Source: Flavisolibacter sp.
GTDB lineage: Bacteria; Bacteroidota; Bacteroidia; Chitinophagales; Chitinophagaceae
Length of the DNA: 11,640 nt
Reading direction: 5' to 3'
Assembly: GCA_013695175.1 (NCBI GenBank)
Contig: JACDAZ010000547.1
Location: 1 to 11,640, forward strand
The position numbers and the translations under genes are program-made. Position 1 is the first letter of the stretch, and every line of letters begins with the position of its first letter. This document shows positions 1 to 8,516 of the stretch, piece after piece. The notes under the pieces are model-generated. The model saw only the letters and a list, made by a program, of their open reading frames with translations, was not told the origin of the DNA and did no database searches.

Positions 1-1818
1 CGCCCCTGGCAAAATGTGGATGAAAATGGAAACAATTTATTTTTATATGGTAGCGGATCTGCCAATTGCCGGGAATCCAGAAACTGGAATTTTGAATTCT
101 CATACATGACTCCTCAAAGCAGGAAGAAGATGATGGACTTTATGGAAGCAATACCAGCTGGTTCATTTGTGGTTGTAAGAAGCGTTGACGCAAATGATCC
201 TGGTTCCTTTTCATCAACCTGGATGTCTGATACTACATTATATGGTTCAGGCCAATCTCTTTATCATAAATTATTAAGTGCCGGATTTACAGGTATTGAT
301 CAATTGAACAGCCCTAAGCCGTGGATTATGATTTATACTAAAGATGATGTTTCTAAAACAGAATTTAGTGTTGGTCTAACAAGGGAAGATCAGATTATTT
401 TATCCTATGATGTTAATGTTCCTTCTGGTTCAGGTGATATAACTTCACCTTCTTTTGGTCCTGCGTTAAGTTGGAAAAATTTAATCTGGAGTGGCACATC
501 TTCAGATACAGCACCTGGCGACGAACCAAAAATTTCTATTATTGGAATTAATTATTCTGGTCAAAAAACAACATTAATTGAAAACATTGGATTAAATCAA
601 TTACAATTTGATTTATCAGCTATTGATGCTAAAACTTATCCTTACCTGCAATTGAAACTATCCAATACAGATACAGTTCATTTCACTCCTTATCAACTGG
701 AAAGATGGATGGTAACTTATGCACCAGCTCCGGAAGGTGCTGTAGCACCCAATCTTTATTTTTCAATGAAGGATACACTGGAAGTGGGAGAGACTATTGA
801 CTTTAAATTAGCATTTAAAAATATCAGCGATTATAATTTTTCTGATAGCCTTAAGATTAAAATTGTGGTTACAGACATAAATAATGTAAGTCATGTTATA
901 CCTGTAATTAAACATAAGATTTTGAATGCACATGATACATTGCATGTTAAACATTTAATTGATACAAAATTATTTACAGGTCCTAATTCATTGTATGTTG
1001 AAGTGAATCCGGACAATGATCAACCGGAGCAGTATCATTTTAATAATTTTATTTACAGAAACTTTTTTGTTAAGGGAGACGTTACAAACCCTGTATTAGA
1101 TGTGACTTTCGATAATGTTCATATTCTTAATGGAGATATTGTTGCTGCCAAGCCATCTATATTAATGAAACTGAAAGATGAGTCAGTTGCCTTATTACTC
1201 GATGATACAACACTTGTTCAGATTCAGGTTAAAGATCCAAATGGAGTAACAACAACGTATAGTTATAATTCTGATACACTAAGGTTTACACCGGCACAAC
1301 AAGCTTCAGATAATACAGCATCAATTGAATTTAATCCATATTTTGCTGTAGATGGTAATTATGAATTGATAGTGAAAGGCAGAGATAAAAGCGGAAATAT
1401 GGCAGGTAACATGGATTATAAAGTGTCCTTCCAGGTCATAAACAAAGCCATGATCTCAAACCTGTTTAATTATCCCAATCCATTTACCACTTCTACTGCA
1501 TTTGTATTTACAATTACTGGAGTTGAAGTACCTCAAAACTTTAAAATTCAGATATTGACAGTAACAGGAAAAATTGTCAGAGAAATTACAAAAACTGAAT
1601 TAGGAAGTTTGCGTGTAGGTAGAAATATAACGGAGTACAAATGGGATGGAACCGATCAGTATGGACAAAAATTAGCTAATGGTGTATACCTATACAGGAT
1701 TGTGACCAATTTACATGGTAAGTCGTTGGAAAAATATACTGATGTAATGAGGAATGATAATGTAAACACTGACCGATTCTTTAACAAAGGATATGGAAAG
1801 ATGTATTTGATGCGTTAA
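1..1818 (+). CDS. C25-family / PorU2-like secreted protein, C-terminal part (5' truncated by window)
   Basis: The frame is open from base 1 (Arg-Pro-Trp-Gln-Asn...), so the GTG at 16 is internal and the gene begins outside the window; 605 residues are visible. The first ~125 residues resemble the ILEI/FAM3-like domain found in some Bacteroidota C25 proteins. An Ig/CARDB-like segment follows (about 245-350), then a second beta-rich domain (about 355-480). The last ~110 residues are a FlgD-like Ig domain with YPNPFTTSTAFVF, the WDGTDQYGQKLANGVYLYR signature, and the ending KGYGKMYLMR. This tail is what I know from proteins annotated as putative type IX secretion sortase PorU2 or gingipain-like C25 peptidases. 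The catalytic domain (His/Cys) would lie upstream and is not visible, so peptidase activity is inferred. It is likely exported and surface-associated. A 99-bp gap separates it from the next gene on the same strand, so co-transcription is possible but unproven. Confidence 0.75.
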   Translation, partial: RPWQNVDENGNNLFLYGSGSANCRESRNWNFEFSYMTPQSRKKMMDFMEAIPAGSFVVVRSVDANDPGSFSSTWMSDTTLYGSGQSLYHKLLSAGFTGIDQLNSPKPWIMIYTKDDVSKTEFSVGLTREDQIILSYDVNVPSGSGDITSPSFGPALSWKNLIWSGTSSDTAPGDEPKISIIGINYSGQKTTLIENIGLNQLQFDLSAIDAKTYPYLQLKLSNTDTVHFTPYQLERWMVTYAPAPEGAVAPNLYFSMKDTLEVGETIDFKLAFKNISDYNFSDSLKIKIVVTDINNVSHVIPVIKHKILNAHDTLHVKHLIDTKLFTGPNSLYVEVNPDNDQPEQYHFNNFIYRNFFVKGDVTNPVLDVTFDNVHILNGDIVAAKPSILMKLKDESVALLLDDTTLVQIQVKDPNGVTTTYSYNSDTLRFTPAQQASDNTASIEFNPYFAVDGNYELIVKGRDKSGNMAGNMDYKVSFQVINKAMISNLFNYPNPFTTSTAFVFTITGVEVPQNFKIQILTVTGKIVREITKTELGSLRVGRNITEYKWDGTDQYGQKLANGVYLYRIVTNLHGKSLEKYTDVMRNDNVNTDRFFNKGYGKMYLMR

Positions 1819-1917
1819 TTGTTCTATGATTTTTGAAGAACCATAAATATTTGTTCATATTAAATGAAATTTAAACTATCTATTAATGTTATAGATAAGT
1901 AGTTACTTTATCAATAT

Positions 1918-3918
1918 ATGTACAAATATGTAGCACGTTATCGCTATCAGATTTTTTTATTTGTAATAATTCTTTTTGCATATTTTCCAGTTTCCTTTCA
2001 AATACTTGCGTTAAAAAATGACATTATACAGCTTGATTTTCCTGTAAAGTATTTCATTAGTCAACAACTTCATAAGGGTGAATTACCTATTTGGATGTAT
2101 AATTGGGGTGCAGGTTTTCCATTAGGTCATGCATTTACATGGAGTGTATATAATCCTGTTACACTTTTTTTGTGCTTATTATTTGAATATAATATTTCAA
2201 CTCTGCACCTTGAGTTTATGTTTTATATTTTTCTTGGTGCAGCAGGTGTTTGGAAAATCTGCCGCAACATCTTAGGACTCTCTTTATTTGCATGCTTGAT
2301 TGCTGCTCTAACTTACTCCTTATCAGGCATTACATTATCCTGTTCACAGTTTCTTGCATATATTGCTTCAATTGGTTTTTTGCCTTGGGTTTATTACTCT
2401 TATATAATGTTAATAAAAAACCCAAACTTATATAGAAGTTTATGTTTTTCATTGTTTTCATTTTTATTAATATCATGGTCATATCCTGCAGCATTCATCA
2501 TTTGCTTTTATTCAATTGTTGGGTTGCTTTTTATTTATTTATATTATAGAAAAAATAAGGCTTTCAATAAAAAATTTTTATCATTTTTATTTTTAAGTAT
2601 AGTTGTTGCATTGATACTTTCATTACCCTTGCTTTATACAACATATTATACGCTTCCATATTTTAGTCGTTCAGAACAATTAGTTTCTGATACAAATAAT
2701 TTTGGGTATTTAGATGGAACATCATTTTTTAGTATTTTTTATCCCTTTATAAATACAAACAAAGTATATGATGATAGTACGTTTTTATTTCAAAATATTA
2801 ATATAGGCACGTTAGGATTGGGTTTGATATTTGGATTATTTTTTCAGTTTAAATATTTAGGACAATATCGCAAGGTTGTATTTTACCTTATCATAAGTGC
2901 ATTATTTTTTTTGATTTTAGCAGGAGGTGAGCAGTGGTATCTAAAAGGATTAATGGATGTTATTCTACCTGGCTTTAATTGGTTCAGATTTCCATCTTTT
3001 TTTAGATTATTTTTTTTGTTATCTGCGTGTATACTTGTGGGAATTGGAGTAGATCACTTTAAAAGAAACTTAAAATTTAAACTCCCACATAAAACTATTT
3101 TTTTAATAATTCCGGTGATATCCATAGTTATTATATTATATCATTTAATTAAGTTGGTTTTTTTTAGTAATGCAGAATTTAAAATATTTTCATTACAAAT
3201 GGTGCTGCCTTTTATTACTTTATGCTGGTTAGTTTTATTGCTTTTTTTAGTTTATTTTAAAAATAATGATATCCATTTCATGAAAAAACTATTGATTGCT
3301 GATCTTTTAGTTATTGCTATTATTTCCTTACCGGTTTATACCGTAGGAAGTTATACTTTGAACGAACTAAATGATGTGTTATTTAAACATGATAAACAAC
3401 AATTAAGTAATATTTCCATTAATAATAATTCAGGGTATTTGGTAGATAAAAAGGGAAACCCTTTTAACAATTTAAACATATACTCTAATACGATAAGTGC
3501 AGAAAAGCAATATGTCGGACCTTTATACTTAAAATCATTGACCGATTTGCAAGATTCAAAATATTTAAGTGAGCCGCCTGCTTCTATAATATTCAGTAAC
3601 AATGAGGATGTAAAAATGATTAATAATAGTTTTCAAAATCATACCTTCAGCGCAGAAGTAATAAAATTAAAAGAAGGTAATATAATGCTCTTTCAATTAT
3701 GGCATCCTTTCTGGAAAGCCTACATCAATAATAAAGAAACACCCGTATTCAGATCAAATGAAGGTATAAATTTCATTAAGGCACCAATTGGAACAATTAT
3801 GGTGAGCTTTGTATATAAAGATCGAATATTGGACAACCTAACGAGGCTATTTTTTATTTCTATTATTCTATTAATTATATCAATATTGATTTTAATGTGG
3901 AAAACAAATCATGTATAG
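1918..3918 (+). CDS. YfhO-like polytopic membrane protein (putative GT-C type glycosyltransferase)
   Basis: This 666-residue protein starts at ATG 1918 and has roughly 12 hydrophobic segments across residues 10-470, a soluble stretch at about 475-635, and one last membrane helix at the C-terminus. After the first helix, two aspartates (D35, D40) precede LPIWMYNWGAGFPLG, resembling the first periplasmic loop of GT-C/YfhO proteins. NWFRFPSFFRLFFLL (about 353-367) resembles the RFP-type motif of YfhO. The C-terminal piece HPFWKAYINNKE...FIKAPIGTIMVSFVY is the typical YfhO ending. YfhO proteins are linked to glycosylation of cell-wall polymers in Firmicutes; in Bacteroidota the substrate is unknown. 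Its stop overlaps the radical SAM start by 8 bp, suggesting translational coupling. The gene is visibly more AT-rich than its left and right flanks, partly because of many Phe/Leu/Ile codons. Confidence 0.75.
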   Translation: MYKYVARYRYQIFLFVIILFAYFPVSFQILALKNDIIQLDFPVKYFISQQLHKGELPIWMYNWGAGFPLGHAFTWSVYNPVTLFLCLLFEYNISTLHLEFMFYIFLGAAGVWKICRNILGLSLFACLIAALTYSLSGITLSCSQFLAYIASIGFLPWVYYSYIMLIKNPNLYRSLCFSLFSFLLISWSYPAAFIICFYSIVGLLFIYLYYRKNKAFNKKFLSFLFLSIVVALILSLPLLYTTYYTLPYFSRSEQLVSDTNNFGYLDGTSFFSIFYPFINTNKVYDDSTFLFQNINIGTLGLGLIFGLFFQFKYLGQYRKVVFYLIISALFFLILAGGEQWYLKGLMDVILPGFNWFRFPSFFRLFFLLSACILVGIGVDHFKRNLKFKLPHKTIFLIIPVISIVIILYHLIKLVFFSNAEFKIFSLQMVLPFITLCWLVLLLFLVYFKNNDIHFMKKLLIADLLVIAIISLPVYTVGSYTLNELNDVLFKHDKQQLSNISINNNSGYLVDKKGNPFNNLNIYSNTISAEKQYVGPLYLKSLTDLQDSKYLSEPPASIIFSNNEDVKMINNSFQNHTFSAEVIKLKEGNIMLFQLWHPFWKAYINNKETPVFRSNEGINFIKAPIGTIMVSFVYKDRILDNLTRLFFISIILLIISILILMWKTNHV

Positions 3919-5068
3919 TGTTGCTGATTATGTAGTACGTGGATGTGTGTTTTTAAACAATCAGATAAGGCCGACAAATAAAAAATTGGCTTCACTAATG
4001 ATTTATGCTACAGATCTTTGTGATTCTGCATGTAAACACTGTTTGATTTGGGCGAAACGTCCGGCAAGTATTCTTCCTACAGAACAGATAATAAAATTAG
4101 TTAAAAGCACCAGTGTAAATAAGTTTACAAAAATTGGATTAGAAGGCGGAGAGTTTCTTCTACATCCGGAAGCTTTGGAAATATTAAAATGGTTTAAAGC
4201 TAATCATCCAAATTTTGATCTGCTATCAAATTGTTTACAACCAGATAAATTGGTTAATGCTGTACGAATGTATAAACCTCAAAGACTTTGGGTTTCTTTA
4301 GATGGTACAGAAGAAACGTATAAATCAATGAGAGGTAAAGATGGGTATGATAAAGTTATATATGTAATAGAACAATTAAAGGAGATTGTACCTATATCCT
4401 TAATGTTTACCCTGTCACCTTATAATGATTTTGCTGATCTGCAACATGTTACAACTATTGCAAGTAAATATGAAGTTGATTTGCGTGTTGGTATATATAA
4501 TAACATAGATTTCTTTGATACTCTTGATAAAGCTCACACAAGTGCTATTGGGTCTCAAAAAGGTGAAGAATCTTTGACATTTAAGAATTTAAGAAATAAA
4601 ATTGGGCAAAAACCCGATTTTGAAATTGTTGATGAAGATTTAAATAAATTCGAATCCTGGAAAAATTCAATCCCGGATTCTATAAAAGGTTTTGATGAAA
4701 ATTATGATTTCATATTATTATATAATCTTTGGAAGCAACAAGAATTGAGGTTGCGTTGCTTCAGCATTTTTGATAATGTAATTGTATTACCAAACGGAGA
4801 TATTCCTATTTGCCAAAATTTACCTACAAAACTTGGAAACATTTATGAAGCTACACTTGATGATATTTTAAACTCTGCTGCCACAGTTAAAACTCAAAAG
4901 TTTCATTCTCATAATTGTAATAGTTGCTGGATTAACTATCATAGAAAGCAAGATGTGGTATTATATAGAAATATGGAAAGAATTTTTGGCCGAAAAGCTG
5001 TTTCTAAAGTTCTTGGTTATTATCAATGGAATGAACATCAAAATTCATATAAGCAGATAGTTGAGTAA
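3911..5068 (+). CDS. radical SAM protein with SPASM-like C-terminal cysteines
   Basis: This is a 385-residue radical SAM enzyme. The [4Fe-4S]/SAM motif CDSACKHC gives the CxxxCxxC cysteines C37, C41 and C44. It is followed by GLEGGE (76-81), the SAM amino-group binding motif, and LWVSLDG (126-132). The C-terminal region carries C283, C301 and C336-x-x-C339, plus LPNGDIPIC and LGNIYEATLDDIL, as in SPASM/twitch auxiliary-cluster domains. That domain is common in enzymes modifying peptides and also occurs in enzymes acting on small molecules and sugars. The start ATG lies inside the end of the YfhO-like gene (overlap ATGTATAG), so the two are probably co-translated. No precursor-peptide gene is seen next to it. 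The neighbours are glycan-type genes, so a sugar or lipid substrate is as plausible as a peptide. The substrate cannot be read from the sequence. Confidence 0.85.
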   Translation: MYSVADYVVRGCVFLNNQIRPTNKKLASLMIYATDLCDSACKHCLIWAKRPASILPTEQIIKLVKSTSVNKFTKIGLEGGEFLLHPEALEILKWFKANHPNFDLLSNCLQPDKLVNAVRMYKPQRLWVSLDGTEETYKSMRGKDGYDKVIYVIEQLKEIVPISLMFTLSPYNDFADLQHVTTIASKYEVDLRVGIYNNIDFFDTLDKAHTSAIGSQKGEESLTFKNLRNKIGQKPDFEIVDEDLNKFESWKNSIPDSIKGFDENYDFILLYNLWKQQELRLRCFSIFDNVIVLPNGDIPICQNLPTKLGNIYEATLDDILNSAATVKTQKFHSHNCNSCWINYHRKQDVVLYRNMERIFGRKAVSKVLGYYQWNEHQNSYKQIVE

Positions 5069-5075
5069 TTTAAAA

Positions 5076-6116
5076 TTATTTTTTCTCTAAATAGTCAAGT
5101 AATTCATAGGTATTAATAAGTTGCTGGATACTATTTTTAGGCTTTTTGCTAGATTCATTTCCTTCTACAAAGGCTATAAAATCTTTTACTTCATTAAAAA
5201 AACCAGCTTCAAAAAGTATATTTTTTTCTATATGTAAACTTCCGGTATTATTATAAATAATTTTTTTTGTAATTGGCTTTTGAAGTATTTTATTAATAGG
5301 AATGCCGAGTATATTCTTTTCTTTTGGTGTACTTTCTATATATCCAGGATAATGAATCAAAACAGTTTCATTAAGCAACTCTAATCTTAAAGTATCTATT
5401 GGCATACTCCAGTTATGATCAGTTGATAGTTCCAATGTTCCAATTATTCCATTCTCATGTTTAAGATGAAGTAAATAAATAACATTATTCTTATTCTGGA
5501 TTTTTGTATGATAAACAATGTTTGCTTTACCGAACAGGTATATTAAGTTATCTATAGGATGAATAAATAAATTAATGAGAGCATTACCTTCCGGATAAGC
5601 TCCTATAGCGTATCTGGAAGAATAATAAACCGGGTTTGAATAATTCTTTTTAAGAATAGTGTTAATTGTACTGAATCTTTTTTGTAACCCTACAACGCAG
5701 TAAGATTTACAAATAGAAATTAGTTCTTTTAATTCCTCATATTTAAAACATACAGGTTTTTCTACAAACACATCTTTATTATGTAATAAAGCTTTAGAAG
5801 TAAGTTGAAAATGATTAGCAGGATTTCCGCAAATAAATAAACCCTTTACCTCCGGATCCGCAAGAATTTCTTCATAATCGTGTGTCGCTTTTGCATTTGG
5901 AAATTTCAAGGCCATTTGTGTGGCATAATGAGATTTTTCTGTAAAAATGTATTTAACTGGTGTATTAAGATATATTAAAATGGGATAAAATGTAGATAGA
6001 CTATGTTGACCAACACCAACAAATGCATATTTGTAAGAAAAAGCAGGATTTATGTTATTAATAATTGCTTGTTTTCTTTTGTTTTTATAAACATTAATCA
6101 AATTATTAAATTTCAT
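5076..6116 (-). CDS. Gfo/Idh/MocA-family NAD(P)-dependent oxidoreductase
   Basis: 346 residues. After ~28 N-terminal residues comes a Rossmann fold with YAFVGVGQHSLSTFYPIL (nucleotide-binding loop GVGQHS, 34-39). ICGNPANHFQLTSKAL (95-110) and the family hallmark EKP at 119-121 (DVFVEKPVC) follow. The second domain contains NLFIHPIDNLIYLFG (182-196), where H186 and D189 occupy the usual C-terminal-domain His/Asp region. Members oxidise, reduce or epimerise sugars, inositols or sugar nucleotides, and are frequent in polysaccharide loci. It is the last gene of the minus-strand set, 9 bp after the upstream glycosyltransferase. Its stop lies 7 bp from the stop of the convergent radical SAM gene, with no strong terminator between them. 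The exact substrate is unknown; a sugar role is inferred from family and neighbours. Confidence 0.85.
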   Translation of the reverse strand: MKFNNLINVYKNKRKQAIINNINPAFSYKYAFVGVGQHSLSTFYPILIYLNTPVKYIFTEKSHYATQMALKFPNAKATHDYEEILADPEVKGLFICGNPANHFQLTSKALLHNKDVFVEKPVCFKYEELKELISICKSYCVVGLQKRFSTINTILKKNYSNPVYYSSRYAIGAYPEGNALINLFIHPIDNLIYLFGKANIVYHTKIQNKNNVIYLLHLKHENGIIGTLELSTDHNWSMPIDTLRLELLNETVLIHYPGYIESTPKEKNILGIPINKILQKPITKKIIYNNTGSLHIEKNILFEAGFFNEVKDFIAFVEGNESSKKPKNSIQQLINTYELLDYLEKK

Positions 6117-6125
6117 GGTTGCTAT

Positions 6126-7145
6126 TTATAAATCTTTAAATTTTTTCTTTCTTTTTAGAAAATAATCTAAAACAATAAATCGATTATGAACAGCTGTTAA
6201 CTCTAAAAATTGAACAGTATCTGTTTTTTGTTTTATACCAATGTTTAATAACCATTTATAAAATTCAAAGTGGGCTTTATAAATTGTGAGAAAAACATTT
6301 AAATTAAATCGAAAAAGAAAATAAAAACTTGCCAGAATATCAAATATTGTTCTTATAGGAAATACATAAAACCAAAAATATTGATTAGGCATATTTCTAT
6401 AGTTCATAATCCAGTTATTTCTAAAGTTCAAAAAGTTCTTTTTTGGATCTTCATAAGATAAATGAGCACCTCCTACATGATAAATATGTGATTTTCCTGA
6501 GTATAATATTTTATATCCTTTTAATTTTAGTCTCCAGCACAGATCCGTCTCTTCGTGTTGCATAAAATAATACTCATAAAAACCATTTGCTTCCCAAAAA
6601 CATTTTGCTTTTACTAAAAAACATGCTCCGCTTGCCCAAAAAATTTCAATATCATCATCATATTGATTTGAATCTATTTCGCAAGTAAAAAATAATCTTC
6701 CTCTTGCAAAAGGGTAGCCTAATTTATCTAACATTCCACCAGCTGCTCCGGCATATTCAAAGCTTGACCTATCTAAATAAGAAAGTATTTTTGGTTGACA
6801 AACTGCATTTGTTTCATCATCTTCAAGTAGTTTAATCATTGGTTCAAGTAGGTTAGGAGTGACCTCCACATCCGTATTCAATAACAAATAATAATCACTT
6901 TTGATATTTCTTAAACCTATATTATATCCTTGCGCAAACCCAGCATTTTTTTCATTTAGTACAATACGTACACTAGGATAGTGGTACTTAAGCCATTCTA
7001 TTGTATTATCTGTTGAAGCATTGTCTATTACTGTAATTTTTATATTTGGATATGTTAATTCAAATAAATAAGGTAAATTATTTTCAATGTATTCTTTACC
7101 ATTATAGTTTAGAATTACTATAGTTACAAGAGGAAAATCCTTCAT
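6126..7145 (-). CDS. family 2 glycosyltransferase, rhamnosyltransferase-like
   Basis: 339 residues with a complete GT2 (GT-A) domain: VTIVILNYNGKEYI (7-20), VIDNASTDNT (39-48), NEKNAGFAQGYNIGL (64-78), the metal-binding LLLNTDVEV (87-95, D92), FWASGACFLVKA (169-180) and the acceptor-side HEETDLCWRLKLKGY (197-211). This layout is that of WbbL/rhamnosyltransferase-like enzymes, which transfer a sugar from a nucleotide donor during glycan chain building. The C-terminal ~80 residues contain one or two hydrophobic amphipathic stretches (about 257-290), consistent with membrane association. The ATG overlaps the stop of the upstream GT2 as ATGA (4 bp), a classic translational-coupling arrangement. 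Sugar and acceptor cannot be predicted. Confidence 0.88.
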   Translation of the reverse strand: MKDFPLVTIVILNYNGKEYIENNLPYLFELTYPNIKITVIDNASTDNTIEWLKYHYPSVRIVLNEKNAGFAQGYNIGLRNIKSDYYLLLNTDVEVTPNLLEPMIKLLEDDETNAVCQPKILSYLDRSSFEYAGAAGGMLDKLGYPFARGRLFFTCEIDSNQYDDDIEIFWASGACFLVKAKCFWEANGFYEYYFMQHEETDLCWRLKLKGYKILYSGKSHIYHVGGAHLSYEDPKKNFLNFRNNWIMNYRNMPNQYFWFYVFPIRTIFDILASFYFLFRFNLNVFLTIYKAHFEFYKWLLNIGIKQKTDTVQFLELTAVHNRFIVLDYFLKRKKKFKDL

Positions 7146-7897
7146 ATTTTATATGTTCGGAAATATCTTTTTTTGATTTTCCTGAGCTCAGTTATAATTT
7201 TTAGAAACTCATAATATTTTAATCTTGAATCACTTTTTTCAGTCCATTTTAGAACAGGAACTTCAAGTAAATTTTCTTTAAATAGTGCAGATCCATAAAT
7301 AGATTTATACCTTGCCAACATTTCTACATCAAATAACCATTTAGAAATAAATGTGTCATTAACAAGTTCAATTGCTAAATCCTTTTTAAGCATTTTTAAT
7401 CCACATTGAGTATCATAAACAGGTTCATCCAATATTTTACAAATAAATGTAGCTATTATTCGTCCTATATAATGTCGGAAAAGATTTCTATTTATATCTT
7501 TTCCAAGCATTTGAACTCTAGATCCTAATATGAAATCGATTTTCTTATTTGAGTTAAAAAGGAACAAAAATCTATCTAATTCTGTCAAGGGTGTAGATAA
7601 GTCTGCATCTATAAAAGCTATAAAATCAAATTGAAAGTTTTTATGTGCATGCAAGATCCCATTTCTGACTGCAGCAGATTTGCCTAAATTTTTATTATTA
7701 CGTAAAACTGCAATATTAGAATATTTTATATTCAGCTCTTCTAAAATAGAATAAGTATTGTCATTACTTCCATCATCAACAAATAAGAAATTATACTCAG
7801 TATGACTGCTTATATATTCAAACCATGTATTGAGGTTTAAACGTTTTTCTTCATTAAAACAAGGAATAACAACAATTAACTTAAACGGGGTATTCAA
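7142..7897 (-). CDS. family 2 glycosyltransferase, dolichyl-phosphate glucose/mannose synthase-like
   Basis: 251 residues, predicted to transfer a sugar from a nucleotide donor to a polyprenyl phosphate at the inner membrane face. Motifs: IVVIPCFNEEKRL (8-20), FVDDGSNDNT (39-48), NNKNLGKSAAVRNG (67-80), DADLSTP (97-103, DxD metal site), LGSRVQ (124-129), YDTQCGLKML (161-170) and WLFDVEML (187-194). The set DADLSTP plus DTQCG(F/L)K plus W-FD-E is that of dolichyl-phosphate beta-glucosyltransferase (Alg5)-like enzymes. No C-terminal membrane segment is present, as in the single-domain form. The start is a TTG at 7895-7897: an in-frame stop lies three codons upstream at 7904-7906, no ATG is available between them, and the conserved strand begins at residue 8. 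The TTG follows the riboflavin synthase stop after a single base. Confidence 0.85.
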   Translation of the reverse strand: MNTPFKLIVVIPCFNEEKRLNLNTWFEYISSHTEYNFLFVDDGSNDNTYSILEELNIKYSNIAVLRNNKNLGKSAAVRNGILHAHKNFQFDFIAFIDADLSTPLTELDRFLFLFNSNKKIDFILGSRVQMLGKDINRNLFRHYIGRIIATFICKILDEPVYDTQCGLKMLKKDLAIELVNDTFISKWLFDVEMLARYKSIYGSALFKENLLEVPVLKWTEKSDSRLKYYEFLKIITELRKIKKRYFRTYKI

Positions 7898-7898
7898 A

Positions 7899-8498
7899 TC
7901 ATATCATTTTGATCAACAATTTTTTATTCCTCATTATATACTTTCCAATCATATCAAATTCAATATTTACTTCCGTATCCACCTGAAGATATTTCAAATT
8001 AGTATGTTCAAATGTATATGGAATAATGACAACGCTAAAGGTTTTATTTTTTACATTAAAAACAGTAAGACTGACACCATTCATGCAAACGGATCCTTTT
8101 TCAATTATTAGATTTGAAAACTTTTTAGGAAAGGAAAAGGTCAAGTGCCAGCTGCCATTTTTATCTGTAATTATTTTACAGGTAGCGGTACAATCCACAT
8201 GGCCCTGAACAAAATGTCCATCAAGTCTTGATGATAAAAGCAGGCTTCTTTCCAGGTTAACCTTATAACCAGATGTCCAGTTCTTAAGATTAGTCTTTAT
8301 TAAAGTTTCATCAACCGCGGTAACTTTATAATAGCCGTTATTTATTTCTTCAATGGTCAGGCAAACACCATCATGCGCTACACTTTGATCAACTTTTAAT
8401 TCAGATGAGAAAAGTGATTCTATCCAAAAACTAATATTAGATCCCTTGACAAATTTTTCCCTTACATATCCAATGCTTTCGATAATTCCGGTAAACAT
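7899..8498 (-). CDS. ribE: riboflavin synthase, alpha subunit
   Basis: 199 residues, the usual length. It catalyses dismutation of two 6,7-dimethyl-8-ribityllumazine molecules into riboflavin and the pyrimidinedione, the last step of riboflavin synthesis in the cytosol. The N-terminus MFTGIIESIG is diagnostic. Two lumazine-binding repeats are visible: the first with SVAHDGVCLTI (39-49), the second with GSVCMNGVSLTV (135-146). The linking RLDGHFVQGHVD (91-102) and the tail IEFDMIGKYIMR (179-190) are also typical. It lies 18 bp after the lipoprotein gene and 1 bp before a glycosyltransferase gene, so it is probably co-transcribed with genes of unrelated function. No FMN riboswitch was recognised upstream of it or of the operon. 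Also called ribC in some genomes. Confidence 0.95.
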   Translation of the reverse strand: MFTGIIESIGYVREKFVKGSNISFWIESLFSSELKVDQSVAHDGVCLTIEEINNGYYKVTAVDETLIKTNLKNWTSGYKVNLERSLLLSSRLDGHFVQGHVDCTATCKIITDKNGSWHLTFSFPKKFSNLIIEKGSVCMNGVSLTVFNVKNKTFSVVIIPYTFEHTNLKYLQVDTEVNIEFDMIGKYIMRNKKLLIKMI

Positions 8499-8516
8499 GC
8501 TATGAAGTTCTGCAAT

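Noticed and set aside
1877..1897. Hairpin TATCTAT...ATAGATA between the first two genes
   Set aside because: Only 7 A/T-rich pairs and no T tract; could be chance, so not listed as terminator or operator.
2905..3017. Runs of eight T (2905-2912, 3010-3017) as phase-variation tracts
   Set aside because: They encode Phe-rich membrane helices in an AT-rich gene, are short for slipped-strand switching, and the frame is intact.
5062..5085. Possible bidirectional terminator between the convergent genes
   Set aside because: TAATTTAAAATTA is a weak A/T stem with almost no loop, though a T run follows; not convincing.
7830..8208. Plus-strand open frames opposite the GT2/riboflavin synthase junction
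   Set aside because: Antisense to two well-recognised genes, with no recognisable domain.
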